Positions 16,614 to 25,319 are shown, counted from the stretch's first letter. The stretch: DNA of 57,242 bases from Staphylococcus rostri (GCF_002902145.1 NZ_PPRF01000004.1:1-57242); one strand, 5' to 3'. The notes: generated by a model not told the origin, from the sequence alone. Numbers and translations: made by a program.

Positions 16614-17225
16614 TTAAATAAGTGCAAAAATCAATGGGAATCCGATGAATAATACAAGGTAGATGCCTGTGAAAATCCATGACCAGCGTTTGTTAATATG
16701 CATTGTTGAATGGAGTGTTACACCGAATAACCACGCAGAAACAAGTGTTACAAGGTTGATAACTCCTAACGCATCATTATCTGGAGCAAAGGCGTTGAGT
16801 GATGTAATACTCACTTGTAGTGGATCGAGTCCTGCAATCCATTGAATGACTAGGGCAACAACGTGAATGGCATAGATAACAATTGCACGTAGTAGTACCG
16901 CAGCAAAGATACTTTTTGGGCGTGTTTCAGATTTGAAGATTTTATCAATAATCAAAAATACAAGGAAGATAAAACCAATTGATATAAACGCACCCACAAA
17001 GCTACCAATTAAAGCGCCATATTTTGTAAAAGTTGCAATTTGTTCAGCATCGGCACCTTGAATACCTTGGCTTTCTGAAGTGAGTGCTGCAAAATCTGAA
17101 ATCAAGCCAGTGATGGCAACAGTTGCAACGACTAGCACTAAAAAGATTAGCATTTTCAGACCGGTTTTTGGTTCGAAACGTTGCTGTGTAAAACTCTCAA
17201 TATGTAACGGTTTAGAATAATCCAT
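16614..17225 (-). CDS. Yip1-family membrane protein (YknW-like)
   Basis: The gene encodes 203 residues (AAGGAGT before the ATG). A ~30-residue soluble N-terminus is followed by five hydrophobic segments, the Yip1-domain layout. In Bacillus subtilis a Yip1 protein, YknW, is part of the YknWXYZ export system and helps its assembly. Here the gene lies next to the XYZ-like genes but points away from them. The YknW role is inferred from this neighbourhood and fold. Confidence 0.72.
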   Translation of the reverse strand: MDYSKPLHIESFTQQRFEPKTGLKMLIFLVLVVATVAITGLISDFAALTSESQGIQGADAEQIATFTKYGALIGSFVGAFISIGFIFLVFLIIDKIFKSETRPKSIFAAVLLRAIVIYAIHVVALVIQWIAGLDPLQVSITSLNAFAPDNDALGVINLVTLVSAWLFGVTLHSTMHINKRWSWIFTGIYLVLFIGFPLIFALI

Positions 17226-17420
17226 TAATTAAACACTCCTTATAAAGAATAAAATCATTATAACATTGTTCAAAAAAATTTTCTGAAACTATTTGTAATC
17301 GTATACAAATGTACGTTATAACTAGTATAGGGAATGTAGTGTAATTCATATTTTAGATGTTGAGAAGTTTATGGCAGTTCATAATGACTATTTTTTGATA
17401 ATAATTAGGAGGTTATACAG

Positions 17421-18482
17421 TTGAAAAAGCGTACGCTCATTATTTTATCGATTGTCGGTTTTGTGCTGTTGCTAGGCATTGCATTGGCAGTCAAAGCATT
17501 TGGTGACGATAAAACGGAGAAAGATGGTTACGATACATATCAAGTGAAAGAGGAGAAACCAATCCGCGTGACAGGAAAGGTATCGCCACATACGATTAAA
17601 ACATACCAAAATAATTCACAACTCGGCGACTTTGTAAGTGTACAAGTGGAAGATGGTCAATACGTGCAACAGGGCACACCGCTTATTAACTATGCGATTG
17701 ATGGCACACAACGTCAATCACTCGTTGATCAAGTGAATCAAGCGCAAGAACAGGGCGATCAAAATGCGATTAACAAAGCATGGCAGCAGTTGAATCGCTA
17801 TGACGGTCAAGTGAACAACAGTGTATACGCGACATTCCCAGGTACAGTATCACTTGAGAATACATCCAATGTAGGCGATGGTGAGACGATTTTACAATTG
17901 ATTTCGGATGAACCTGAAATTCAAACAACCGTATCAGAATATGACTTAGATAAAATTAAAGTTGGTGACAAAGTCAACATTCAAGTGAATAGTACTGGTA
18001 AAAAAGGAACAGGTAAGATTGTTAAAATTAGCCAGTTGCCAACAAGCTATAAGGAAGACGGTAGTGCCGCACAAGCAAGTAGCGCAGGTGTAAGCGCACA
18101 AGCAGGTGGTGGAGAAGGTGAAGAAGGTAGTACGTCATTAACGACGAACAATCCAGTTCAAAACAGTCCATCTGGTGACAATGCGAATGAAACGTCTAAG
18201 TATGAAGTGATGATTGGTGACTTAGACTTTAAAGTGCGCAATGGTTACTCAGTTGAAGCGGATATTCCACAGGAGACGTTGAAGTTACCTAAAGAGGTCT
18301 TAACGAAAGACGACCATGTGTATGTTGTTGATGCGCAAGGCAAAGCACACAAAGTTAAAGTGGAATATGATGAAGCAGATGGCACGTTGATTGTTAAAAA
18401 AGGTGTGAAGAAAGGCGACAAGCTCATCAAAAACCCTGACAGTAAGGTGCAAGACGGTAAAAAAGTTGAGGTGTCTGAATGA
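17421..18482 (+). CDS. HlyD/RND-type membrane fusion protein (YknX-like)
   Basis: The gene encodes 353 residues from a TTG at 17421 with TAGGAGG upstream. An N-terminal anchor (residues ~5-27) is followed by a biotinyl-lipoyl-like half (VSPHTIKTYQNNSQLGDFVS, GTPLINYAI), a short helical hairpin (~95-125), the second lipoyl half (YATFPGTVSLEN), a beta-barrel domain, and an unusual Gly/Ser/Asn-rich insert (~215-255). It is the extracytoplasmic adaptor of the ABC exporter encoded downstream. The ATPase gene overlaps its stop codon (ATGA). Confidence 0.87.
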   Translation: MKKRTLIILSIVGFVLLLGIALAVKAFGDDKTEKDGYDTYQVKEEKPIRVTGKVSPHTIKTYQNNSQLGDFVSVQVEDGQYVQQGTPLINYAIDGTQRQSLVDQVNQAQEQGDQNAINKAWQQLNRYDGQVNNSVYATFPGTVSLENTSNVGDGETILQLISDEPEIQTTVSEYDLDKIKVGDKVNIQVNSTGKKGTGKIVKISQLPTSYKEDGSAAQASSAGVSAQAGGGEGEEGSTSLTTNNPVQNSPSGDNANETSKYEVMIGDLDFKVRNGYSVEADIPQETLKLPKEVLTKDDHVYVVDAQGKAHKVKVEYDEADGTLIVKKGVKKGDKLIKNPDSKVQDGKKVEVSE

Positions 18483-19165
18483 TAGAACTAGTAGATGTCA
18501 ATCGACACTTTAAAAACGGTAACGAAACGAATCACATATTGAAGGATATTAACTTGCGCATTGAAGCGGGTGAATTTGTTGCCATTATGGGGCCGTCTGG
18601 TTCGGGTAAAAGTACGTTGATTAATATTCTAGGTTTTATCGACAGAGGTTATGAGGGCGACTATTTATTCGGCGGCGCCAGCTACAAAGAAAAGTCGGAC
18701 AACGCGCTTGCGGAGATTCGAAATGAAACAGTAGGCTTTGTCTTCCAGAACTTCAAGTTAATCCAAAACAACACCATTTTGGAAAATGTCAGTATCCCGC
18801 TATTGTATGCAGGGCTAGGCGTGCGTGAACGTAAGCAACGCGTCATCGACATCTTGCATCAAGTGGGCTTATACGATAAGGAAAATCTTGTGCCAAACAA
18901 ATTATCTGGTGGTCAACAACAACGTGTCGCGATTGCGCGTGCGATCGTCAATCAGCCGAAGTTTATTATTGCCGATGAACCAACAGGGGCACTGGATTCT
19001 AAAACATCTCAAGATATTATGGATTTATTCTTGCAGTTGAACAAAGAGCGTAAGACGACGATGATTATCGTTACGCATGATCCGAAAGTGGCAGCACAAG
19101 CAGACCGTGTCATTCATATTCTAGACGGTCGCATCCAACGAGAAGAGGTGAATCAACATGAATAG
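18479..19165 (+). CDS. ABC transporter ATP-binding protein (YknY/MacB-type)
   Basis: The gene encodes 228 residues. Walker A is GPSGSGKST (~residue 38), the Q-loop is in FVFQNFKLIQNN, the signature is LSGGQQQRVAIARA (~141), and Walker B is FIIADEPTGALD. This is the LolD/MacB-type ATPase used by exporters that act from the membrane or periplasmic side. It overlaps both neighbours by 4-8 bp, so XYZ are a tightly coupled operon. Confidence 0.93.
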   Translation: MIELVDVNRHFKNGNETNHILKDINLRIEAGEFVAIMGPSGSGKSTLINILGFIDRGYEGDYLFGGASYKEKSDNALAEIRNETVGFVFQNFKLIQNNTILENVSIPLLYAGLGVRERKQRVIDILHQVGLYDKENLVPNKLSGGQQQRVAIARAIVNQPKFIIADEPTGALDSKTSQDIMDLFLQLNKERKTTMIIVTHDPKVAAQADRVIHILDGRIQREEVNQHE

Positions 19166-20333
19166 TTTCGCGAATATCATTCATGTTTCACTGCTGTCCA
19201 TTATGAAAAACAAGCGTCGTAACATTTTCACGATGATTGGGATTATTATTGGGATTGCTGCGGTTATTACGATTATGTCACTAGGTAATGGTTTTAAACA
19301 GTCTGCGAACGAAGAATTCAGTAATGCTGGTGCGTCTAAAGGTGCGGCATTGATTAACTACTATGCGAAAGATTTTAATGCACCAAGCAAAGACCCTTTT
19401 ACTGATAGTGATATTGAGTTGGCCCGCCAAGTGAAAGGTGTCAAAGATGCGCGTGTTAAAGAAGATGACACATTTGGCTTGTCGTCTAAAGCGCGTACTC
19501 AGAAGAAAGAGACAGAGATTTCAATTGTCAAAAAGGAGTCATTGACAAGTCCAAGTGAAGGCAAGGGCTTTACTGAAGATGATAATATGATGGAAAGTCG
19601 TGTAGCGACAATTTCATCAACAGTTGCGGATGAACTTTTCAAAGGCGATGCGGTCGGCAAAACGATTTATATTGATGGCATGGGTTTTGAAGTGGTAGGG
19701 ATTGCAAATGATGCACAAATTCAAAATTTGGTAAACATCCCAACACGTACGGTGAAACATTATTTGCCACATCTTAAACCAAGTTCGCCACAGTTAGAGA
19801 TTAAGTTTGATGAGAAACAAAACAAAAAGAAAATTGCTAATAAAGTGGTTGATAAGCTGAATCGTAGTGGCTCGGCTGCTGGACTTGGTGAATACCAATA
19901 TACAGATTTAGAAGAAATGATGAAGAGTATCGGTAAAATCTTTGACTCGATTACGTACTTCGTTGCAGCAGTGGCAGGTATCTCACTCTTTATTGCCGGT
20001 ATCGGTGTTATGAACGTGATGTATATTTCCGTTGCAGAACGTACTGAAGAAATCGCCATTCGTCGTGCATTCGGTGCGAAAAGTCGTCATATCGAGTTCC
20101 AATTCTTAATCGAAAGTGTCATTCTCTGTCTTATTGGTGGTATCATCGGATTGATTCTCGGTATTTTAATTGCGTCATTAGTTGATGCGTTGACACCAGA
20201 ATATATCAAGAGTGCCGTCAGTGTCGGATCTATCTTGCTGGCAGTCGGCGTTTCAACCCTTATCGGTGTGGTATTCGGTTGGATTCCAGCACGTTCAGCA
20301 TCTAAGAAAGAACTTATCGACATTATTAAATAA
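19158..20333 (+). CDS. MacB-type ABC permease (YknZ-like)
   Basis: The gene encodes 391 residues. One N-terminal helix (FTMIGIIIGIAAVITIMSLG) is followed by a large extracytoplasmic MacB_PCD domain (~45-265) and three C-terminal helices (FVAAVAGISLFIAGIGVMNVM onwards), the FtsX/MacB plan. AERTEEIAIRRAFGAK is the cytoplasmic coupling motif. With the adaptor and ATPase it forms a YknXYZ-like complex, which in Bacillus protects against the SdpC toxin. The substrate here is unknown. Confidence 0.92.
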   Translation: MNSFANIIHVSLLSIMKNKRRNIFTMIGIIIGIAAVITIMSLGNGFKQSANEEFSNAGASKGAALINYYAKDFNAPSKDPFTDSDIELARQVKGVKDARVKEDDTFGLSSKARTQKKETEISIVKKESLTSPSEGKGFTEDDNMMESRVATISSTVADELFKGDAVGKTIYIDGMGFEVVGIANDAQIQNLVNIPTRTVKHYLPHLKPSSPQLEIKFDEKQNKKKIANKVVDKLNRSGSAAGLGEYQYTDLEEMMKSIGKIFDSITYFVAAVAGISLFIAGIGVMNVMYISVAERTEEIAIRRAFGAKSRHIEFQFLIESVILCLIGGIIGLILGILIASLVDALTPEYIKSAVSVGSILLAVGVSTLIGVVFGWIPARSASKKELIDIIK

Positions 20334-20351
20334 CGAATATAATATATTAAT

Positions 20352-20388
20352 GAGAGTGTACTCATCATGGGGTGCGCTCTCTTTATTT
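20352..20388 (+). terminator. Terminator of the YknXYZ-like operon
   Basis: GAGAGTGTACTC and GGGGTGCGCTCTC pair, with G-U pairs, and are followed by TTTATTT. Confidence 0.7.
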
Positions 20389-20484
20389 ATCGTTGTGCTT
20401 TTGACACATAATTGTACGAGTCACATTCGACGTTATGTCTCCCTTGTTGTAGTATAGTGAAAATGAATAAAGGAGACGATGACT

Positions 20485-21429
20485 ATGGCAAGACATCAAT
20501 ATTTTCATCATGTAGAGCATCGCAAACAACAGACGCACTCTAAGTCGACGTTGTGGCTCTCATTAATTATTACGTTAATCTTTACGATTGTGGAATTTGT
20601 AGGTGGACTTGTCTCGAACTCACTGGCATTACTGTCTGATTCATTCCATATGCTGAGTGATGTCGCGGCACTCGGTCTGTCTATGATTGCCATCTATTTT
20701 GCAAGTCGTCCACCGACATCTCGCTATACCTTTGGCTTTTTACGCTTAGAAATATTAGCGGCATTTTTAAATGGATTGGCACTCGTCGTCATCTCGCTAT
20801 GGATTTTTTACGAAGCGATTATCCGCATGATTTATCCAAAACCGATTGATAGCAACTTAATGTTGGGTGTCGCAACAATCGGCTTGCTCGTAAATATTAT
20901 TTTGACGGTTATTCTTGTACGTTCACTGAAAACAGAAAATAACATTAACATTCAAAGTGCATTGTGGCATTTTATGGGAGATTTATTGAACTCAGTCGGC
21001 GTGATTGTCGCGGTCATTTTAATTCACTTTACAGGCATTCAATTGATTGACCCAATCTTAAGTATGATTATTGCGCTCGTTATTCTGCGCGGCGGTTATA
21101 AAATTATGCGCAATACATGGCAAATATTAATGGAGGCAGTGCCAGAAGGTTTGGACATTGACGAAATTATTGCAGCGATGACAGCTGTTGAAGGCGTATT
21201 AGACGTACATGAGTTTCATCTGTGGTCGATTACAACAGACCACCATTCATTAAGTGCGCATGTCGTGTTGGAAAGTCGCAATAGTGAAGACGCCTATCAG
21301 ACGATCAACCAGTTAGAGCGCTTGCTTAAAGAAGACTATCATTTATCACATACAACACTGCAAATTGAACATCTTGATGTCAATCATCTGGATGCACAAT
21401 ATTTTGAACACGTACGAGAAGCACAATAG
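20485..21429 (+). CDS. czcD: Cation diffusion facilitator (CzcD/CzrB-type zinc efflux)
   Basis: The gene encodes 314 residues. AGGAG is nine bases from the ATG at 20485; the ATG at 20479 is too close to it. Six membrane helices are predicted, with the paired metal motifs LSDSFHMLSD (helix 2) and HFMGDLLNS (helix 5), and a His-containing cytosolic C-terminal domain. The N-terminus is His-rich (RHQYFHHVEH). It exchanges Zn2+ (possibly Co or Cd) for protons at the plasma membrane. The CzrA repressor that usually accompanies this gene in S. aureus is not adjacent. Confidence 0.9.
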   Translation: MARHQYFHHVEHRKQQTHSKSTLWLSLIITLIFTIVEFVGGLVSNSLALLSDSFHMLSDVAALGLSMIAIYFASRPPTSRYTFGFLRLEILAAFLNGLALVVISLWIFYEAIIRMIYPKPIDSNLMLGVATIGLLVNIILTVILVRSLKTENNINIQSALWHFMGDLLNSVGVIVAVILIHFTGIQLIDPILSMIIALVILRGGYKIMRNTWQILMEAVPEGLDIDEIIAAMTAVEGVLDVHEFHLWSITTDHHSLSAHVVLESRNSEDAYQTINQLERLLKEDYHLSHTTLQIEHLDVNHLDAQYFEHVREAQ

Positions 21430-21430
21430 C

Positions 21431-21502
21431 AAAAATACTGGAGAGTGGGACAGGAATCTCATTTAAAAAAAGATTTCGTTGTACCATCCCCCAGTATTTT
21501 TC
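21431..21502. terminator. Long hairpin terminator containing a GGGACA-type repeat
   Basis: AAAAATACTGG pairs with CCAGTATTTTT at the ends. Between them lies a GGGACAGGAATC...GATTTCGTTGTACC repeat copy, so repeat and terminator are one structure. Confidence 0.75.
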
Positions 21503-21555
21503 AAATTATCGACCTGTTTTGAGTTCCAATGGTTCCTCACAAGCATTGGGCAAAT

Positions 21556-21584
21556 TTGTGAAAGCGTTTTAAAAATGTTAAAAT
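21556..21584 (+). promoter_or_regulatory. Promoter of the universal stress protein gene
   Basis: TTGTGA (21556-21561), 17-bp spacer, TAAAAT (21579-21584). Confidence 0.55.
21559..21572. promoter_or_regulatory. Candidate cre site in the usp promoter
   Basis: TGAAAGCGTTTTAA differs from an ideal cre (TGAAAGCGTTTTCA) at one position and lies between the -35 and -10 boxes of the promoter at 21556-21584. Confidence 0.6.
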
Positions 21585-21663
21585 ATAGTTGATAGAGGTA
21601 GGCAATAAGATTCAATGGTTAGCGCCATCATATAGAGCACGTAACAATTGAGGAGGCATTGCT

Positions 21664-22086
21664 ATGTATAACAAAATTCTCGTACCATACGACTTTGGTA
21701 ATAGCTTTAATAACGTACCGGATCAACTTGTAAAGCTGTCACAAGCGGATGAACAAAGTAAAATTGTCGTTTTTAACGTCGTTTCTGAAACAGAGCTTGC
21801 GAACTATGTGCGTTATCAAGGCAAGCATTTTGATGAGGTTGTGAAAGAGAAAGAAGAAGAACTACAACCATTCTTAGATAAGTTGGACGCATTAAACTTA
21901 TCTTATGAAGTGAAGTTTGCGACTGGTTCAGCAACAAAAGAAATCGTCGCTGAAGTAGAAGAAGGCGGCTACGACGTGGTTGTAATGAGTAATAAACGTT
22001 CTGAAATGGACATTAAGCACGTATTAGGACACGTAACACATAAAATTGCAAAACGTGTAAACATTCCAGTGCTTATCGTGAAATAA
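21664..22086 (+). CDS. Universal stress protein, UspA family
   Basis: The gene encodes 140 residues with GAGGAGG before the ATG. NKILVPYDFGNSFNN starts the Usp fold, and the C-terminal GHVTHKIAKRVNIPVLIVK matches the family ending, but the usual ATP-loop Gly-x2-Gly-x9-Gly(S/T) is only partly kept (MSNKRSEMDIKHVLGHV), so nucleotide binding is uncertain. It is a cytosolic monocistronic gene. The cre-like site in its promoter suggests carbon-source control. Confidence 0.88.
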   Translation: MYNKILVPYDFGNSFNNVPDQLVKLSQADEQSKIVVFNVVSETELANYVRYQGKHFDEVVKEKEEELQPFLDKLDALNLSYEVKFATGSATKEIVAEVEEGGYDVVVMSNKRSEMDIKHVLGHVTHKIAKRVNIPVLIVK

Positions 22087-22097
22087 TAATAGCTATT

Positions 22098-22131
22098 CAG
22101 AGGTTGGGATGTAAATTCCAACCTCTTTTTA
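22098..22131 (+). terminator. Terminator of the usp gene
   Basis: AGAGGTTGG pairs with CCAACCTCT, followed by T5. Confidence 0.88.
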
Positions 22132-22146
22132 ATAATTCTCAAATAG

Positions 22147-22190
22147 AAAGCGTAGTAACACCTTCAAGATTGTAGATGTTACTACGCTTT
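22147..22190 (-). terminator. Terminator of the DUF488 gene
   Basis: AAAGCGTAGTAACA pairs with TGTTACTACGCTTT; the right arm includes the gene's last codons and stop. Confidence 0.8.
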
Positions 22191-22553
22191 AATCATGCCG
22201 TTTTCTAAACATTCACGTAAGATAACGACATGGTTATAAGTTGTATCTTTCGCAGCATACAATAGCACAACGTCTTGATCAGCTGTTTGTACAATGTCCG
22301 CCAATTGCTGATACGCTGCATGCTGTGTGTCATTATGTTGTAGTTCAATCATATACTTTTCTCGAAAGGTGTCGAACTTTTGTGGGTCATGGGCAAACCA
22401 TTTTCGGAGCGCTGGTGTAGGTCCTACGTCTTTGAGCCAGTGATCTAAATGTGCATCGGCTTTAGCGACACCGCGTGGCCATACGCGATCAACTAAAATC
22501 CGTATACCTTCACTTGGTTGTTTATGATAGATGCGTTCAAGTTTAAGTGTCAT
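22182..22553 (-). CDS. DUF488 family protein (YeaO-like)
   Basis: The gene encodes 123 residues from the ATG at 22553 with AAAGGAG upstream; an upstream in-frame ATG at 22586 has none. Motifs are ILVDRVWPRGVAK, DHWLKDVGPTPALRKWFAHDP, FREKYMIEL and VVLLYAAKDTTYNHVVILRE, the full DUF488 pattern. It is cytosolic, of family-typical length and of unknown biochemical activity. It is divergent from cidR. Confidence 0.9.
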   Translation of the reverse strand: MTLKLERIYHKQPSEGIRILVDRVWPRGVAKADAHLDHWLKDVGPTPALRKWFAHDPQKFDTFREKYMIELQHNDTQHAAYQQLADIVQTADQDVVLLYAAKDTTYNHVVILRECLENGMIKA

Positions 22554-22644
22554 ATCAAAAACTCCTTTAGCATAAAAATAAAGCATGTTATGCCCTTATT
22601 ATAAAGTATATGATATACAATAGTCACAAGTGAGGTGGATTGAG

Positions 22645-23556
22645 ATGGATATTAAACAAATGACGTATTTTGTAGAAGTTGTGAAGCAAGGGGGTATGAC
22701 CAGTGCGGCACAAACGTTATATATTGCGCAACCAACGATTAGTAAGGCAATTAAAGAATTGGAAGCAGAGTTAGGCGAACCGCTGTTTGACCGGACAAAA
22801 CGGCAATTAAGTTTAACGGATGTTGGACGGGTGTTTTATGATAAGGCGTCTGAGATTTTGTTGCTGTATCAAAACTTACCAAATGAAATACAGAGTATCG
22901 TGAATGTAGAGACGGGGCATATTACGATTGGCTTATCCGCTATTATGGATATGGCACGTTTTACGCAAGTGTTGGGCTTATTTCACCAACAATATCCTAA
23001 TGTAACCTTTAGCTTGATTGAGAATGGTGGTAAAACCATTGAGGCACAGATACATAATGGGGATATTAATCTAGGTGTCACATCATTACCGGTAGATAGT
23101 ACGCGTTTTGATGCGTTTCCTCTTTATGCGGAACGTTTTGAAGTGATTATGCATCGCTCTCATCGCTTGGCGCACAAGCAAGCCATTTCCTTGTTGGAGC
23201 TACAAAATGAAGACTTTATTTTGTTCAATGAAGATTTCTACTTAAACGATCGTATTGTGGAAGCGTCACGCAAAGCTGGCTTCGTACCGAACATCGTATC
23301 ACGTATTTCGCAATGGCATTTCATCGAGCATTTGTTAACTGCTAAAATGGGCATTACAATTTTGCCTGAGACAATTGGTCGCATCATCCGTCAAAATGAT
23401 GAAATTCGTGTGATTCAGTTGGAAGACGAGACATTACACTGGGAGATGGGTGTTATCTGGAAGAAAGACACGCCACTCAATCACGCCACAGAAACATTTT
23501 TAGATTATTTGAATATTCACCTGCCGTTAACAAAGACTGAGGAAGATGACCTATAA
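22645..23556 (+). CDS. cidR: LysR-family regulator CidR
   Basis: The gene encodes 303 residues; GAGGTGG precedes the ATG at 22645. The N-terminal helix-turn-helix reads GGMTSAAQTLYIAQPTISKA, followed by a periplasmic-binding-like effector domain. The protein tracks S. aureus CidR closely (HITIGLSAIMDM, FSLIENGGKTIE, ISQWHFIEHLL). CidR activates cid genes when acetate accumulates. cidA and cidB lie directly downstream on the same strand, supporting the call. Confidence 0.92.
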   Translation: MDIKQMTYFVEVVKQGGMTSAAQTLYIAQPTISKAIKELEAELGEPLFDRTKRQLSLTDVGRVFYDKASEILLLYQNLPNEIQSIVNVETGHITIGLSAIMDMARFTQVLGLFHQQYPNVTFSLIENGGKTIEAQIHNGDINLGVTSLPVDSTRFDAFPLYAERFEVIMHRSHRLAHKQAISLLELQNEDFILFNEDFYLNDRIVEASRKAGFVPNIVSRISQWHFIEHLLTAKMGITILPETIGRIIRQNDEIRVIQLEDETLHWEMGVIWKKDTPLNHATETFLDYLNIHLPLTKTEEDDL

Positions 23557-23570
23557 CAAAAAGTAATAGG

Positions 23571-23598
23571 TTGTATGAAAAAGCTGTATTTTTATAAT
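23571..23598 (+). promoter_or_regulatory. Candidate cidAB promoter
   Basis: TTGTAT (23571-23576), 16-bp spacer, TATAAT (23593-23598). A second TATAAT lies at 23613-23618 without a good -35. Confidence 0.5.
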
Positions 23599-23649
23599 GA
23601 GTCAATAGGGTCTATAATAAACCTATCGAAACGAAGAGAGGTGAGTAGG

Positions 23650-24042
23650 ATGACAGCAATTAAGTATATGAATGTGATATGGCAAATTTCCCTGATTTAC
23701 GGTATCACACGCTTAGGTAACTGGCTGCAATCATTTTTCCATGTCCCTCTTGCAGGGAGTATTGTAGGATTGATTTTATTCTATACTTTACTGCAACTTA
23801 AAATTGTTCGCGTGGCGTGGGTCAAAGATGGTGCAAACTTCCTACTCGCGACAATGGTATTTTTCTTCGTTCCATCCGTGATAGGTGTGATGGATGTTAT
23901 CACTGAAATCGATATGAACTTTGTTGTATTTTTTGCCTTAGTTGTTATAGGAACACTACTCGTCGCATTAACTTCAGGATTAGTGGCTGAAAAAATGACG
24001 ATGGGTAAAGTATTCTCTAAAGGACCCCACCGACATATATGA
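23650..24042 (+). CDS. cidA: Holin-like protein CidA
   Basis: The gene encodes 130 residues from the ATG at 23650 (AGAGGTGAGTAGG upstream); an earlier in-frame start at 23575 lies in the promoter. Four hydrophobic segments and motifs [19 protein letters not shown] and [10 protein letters not shown] identify the CidA/LrgA family. CidA is a membrane effector that promotes murein hydrolase activity and programmed lysis in biofilms. cidB overlaps its stop codon by four bases. Confidence 0.93.
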   Translation: MTAIKYMNVIWQISLIYGITRLGNWLQSFFHVPLAGSIVGLILFYTLLQLKIVRVAWVKDGANFLLATMVFFFVPSVIGVMDVITEIDMNFVVFFALVVIGTLLVALTSGLVAEKMTMGKVFSKGPHRHI

Positions 24043-24725
24043 CAGCTTTGCAGACTATTACAATGATTGCGCTCACAATCGTAATGTTTGTCATTGCGAA
24101 GAAGTTATACAACAAGTTCAAGACGCCAATACTGAACCCCGCATTGATAGCGTCTCTCGGTGTGATAGCCATACTCCTTCTATTTCACATAGACTATCAT
24201 ACCTACATGGTTGGCGGTAAATGGATTAATCATTTGCTGAGCTCTACTGTGGTATGCCTGGCATATCCCTTGTATGTAAACAGACATAAGATTGTTAAAA
24301 ACTTTAAAATCATCTTTATGAGTGTGATAACAGCGGTAGTATTGAACTTTTCCCTGATCTTTTTCTCTCTCAAACTACTCGGTTATCATCGTGAAGAAAT
24401 TGTGACATTGCTACCCCGCTCAATTACTGCAGCTGTCGGCATTCAAGTGTCACATCAACTCGGCGGTGAGGACACAATGACGATTATGTTCATCATCGCA
24501 ACTGGCTTATTAGGAAGTATGCTAGGTGCCTTACTCATCCGTATGACGCATTTCGAGTCTGCCATTGCGCGTGGTATGACATTCGGTAATGCCTCTCATG
24601 CTTTTGGGACTGCCCGAGCCCTAGAAATGGACTTAGAGTCTGGTGCATTCAGCTCTATCGGTATGATCTTATCAGCCGTATTGAGTTCAGTTATGCTTCC
24701 AGTATTGTTAATGTTATTCTATTAA
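24039..24725 (+). CDS. cidB: CidB (LrgB family membrane protein)
   Basis: The gene encodes 228 residues with about six to seven hydrophobic segments. The LrgB signature is [17 protein letters not shown] and [16 protein letters not shown]. It works with CidA in control of autolysis and metabolite export. A terminator follows 15 bp later, and cidC (pyruvate oxidase), which follows cidB in S. aureus, is absent here. Confidence 0.93.
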   Translation: MTALQTITMIALTIVMFVIAKKLYNKFKTPILNPALIASLGVIAILLLFHIDYHTYMVGGKWINHLLSSTVVCLAYPLYVNRHKIVKNFKIIFMSVITAVVLNFSLIFFSLKLLGYHREEIVTLLPRSITAAVGIQVSHQLGGEDTMTIMFIIATGLLGSMLGALLIRMTHFESAIARGMTFGNASHAFGTARALEMDLESGAFSSIGMILSAVLSSVMLPVLLMLFY

Positions 24726-24736
24726 TTCTATTCATT

Positions 24737-24774
24737 ACGTCATGGCATTCCCCCAAGATGCCGTGGCGTTTTTT
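24737..24774 (+). terminator. Terminator of cidAB
   Basis: ACGTCATGGCAT pairs with ATGCCGTGGCGT, with G-U pairs, followed by T6. Confidence 0.85.
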
Positions 24775-24878
24775 GCTGTATATTACCTATGAACAATAGG
24801 TATTTTGTTACGCAGATATGTATGATTTTGTGGTAAGATAAGCGTGCAGAAAGACACTAATGGAGGTGTATGGTCAAC

Positions 24879-25046
24879 ATGAACGTATTGTTGATTATAT
24901 TAGCAATTGCAGTTGTCGTAAGTTGGGTTGTGGCGCTCCTTGCATTAAAAAATAACAGTGCAGGTAATAAAGCGACGAATACTATGATTGTGGCAGCAGT
25001 GTTAACAACGTTATTCTTAATGTTGTTATTTGTTGGACGAGGTTAA
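24879..25046 (+). CDS. 55-residue two-helix membrane protein, unknown
   Basis: The ORF starts at the ATG at 24879; TGGAGGTG lies 11 bases upstream. It encodes MNVLLIILAIAVVVSWVVAL, a short polar loop (KNNSAGNKATN) and a second hydrophobic helix ending FVGRG. It has its own terminator right after the stop. Two helices and a small size suggest a membrane modulator; this is inference. Not recognised as a known family. Confidence 0.6.
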   Translation: MNVLLIILAIAVVVSWVVALLALKNNSAGNKATNTMIVAAVLTTLFLMLLFVGRG

Positions 25047-25056
25047 TGTCATATAT

Positions 25057-25116
25057 AAACGTAAGATTGTCAGATATTGATGAACATCATCAACTGTACA
25101 ATCTTACGTTTTTTTG
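25057..25116 (+). terminator. Terminator of the 55-residue protein gene
   Basis: AAACGTAAGATTGT pairs with ACAATCTTACGTTT, followed by T7. Confidence 0.85.
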
Positions 25117-25168
25117 GTTCTATACGAGCGAGAACAACAAGCATCAATCATGCACTTTGAAATCAATT

Positions 25169-25220
25169 GGGAGTGAGACAGGAATCTCATTTATCAAAAA
25201 AGATTCCATTGTCCCACCCC
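25169..25220. repeat. GGGACA-type intergenic hairpin repeat
   Basis: AGACAGGAATC pairs with GATTCCATTGTCCC around an A-rich loop; flanking GGGAGTG and CACCCC also pair. Related copies are at 3988, 7621, 21441, 47270 and 49818. Confidence 0.65.
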
Positions 25221-25267
25221 TGAAAGGCTGAGAAGGTGTGTGACCAGCCAAGAGCGTAGTCAGACAT

Positions 25268-25319
25268 CAGTTAGCCAATGCCATCTACATGAATACTCAA
25301 AATTAAATTGAATGTTTCT
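25268..25319. repeat. 52-bp dispersed repeat, copy 1
   Basis: It aligns without gaps to 38469-38520, sharing TGCC-TCTACAT-AATAC-CAAA-TTAAAT-GAATGTTTC. Confidence 0.65.
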
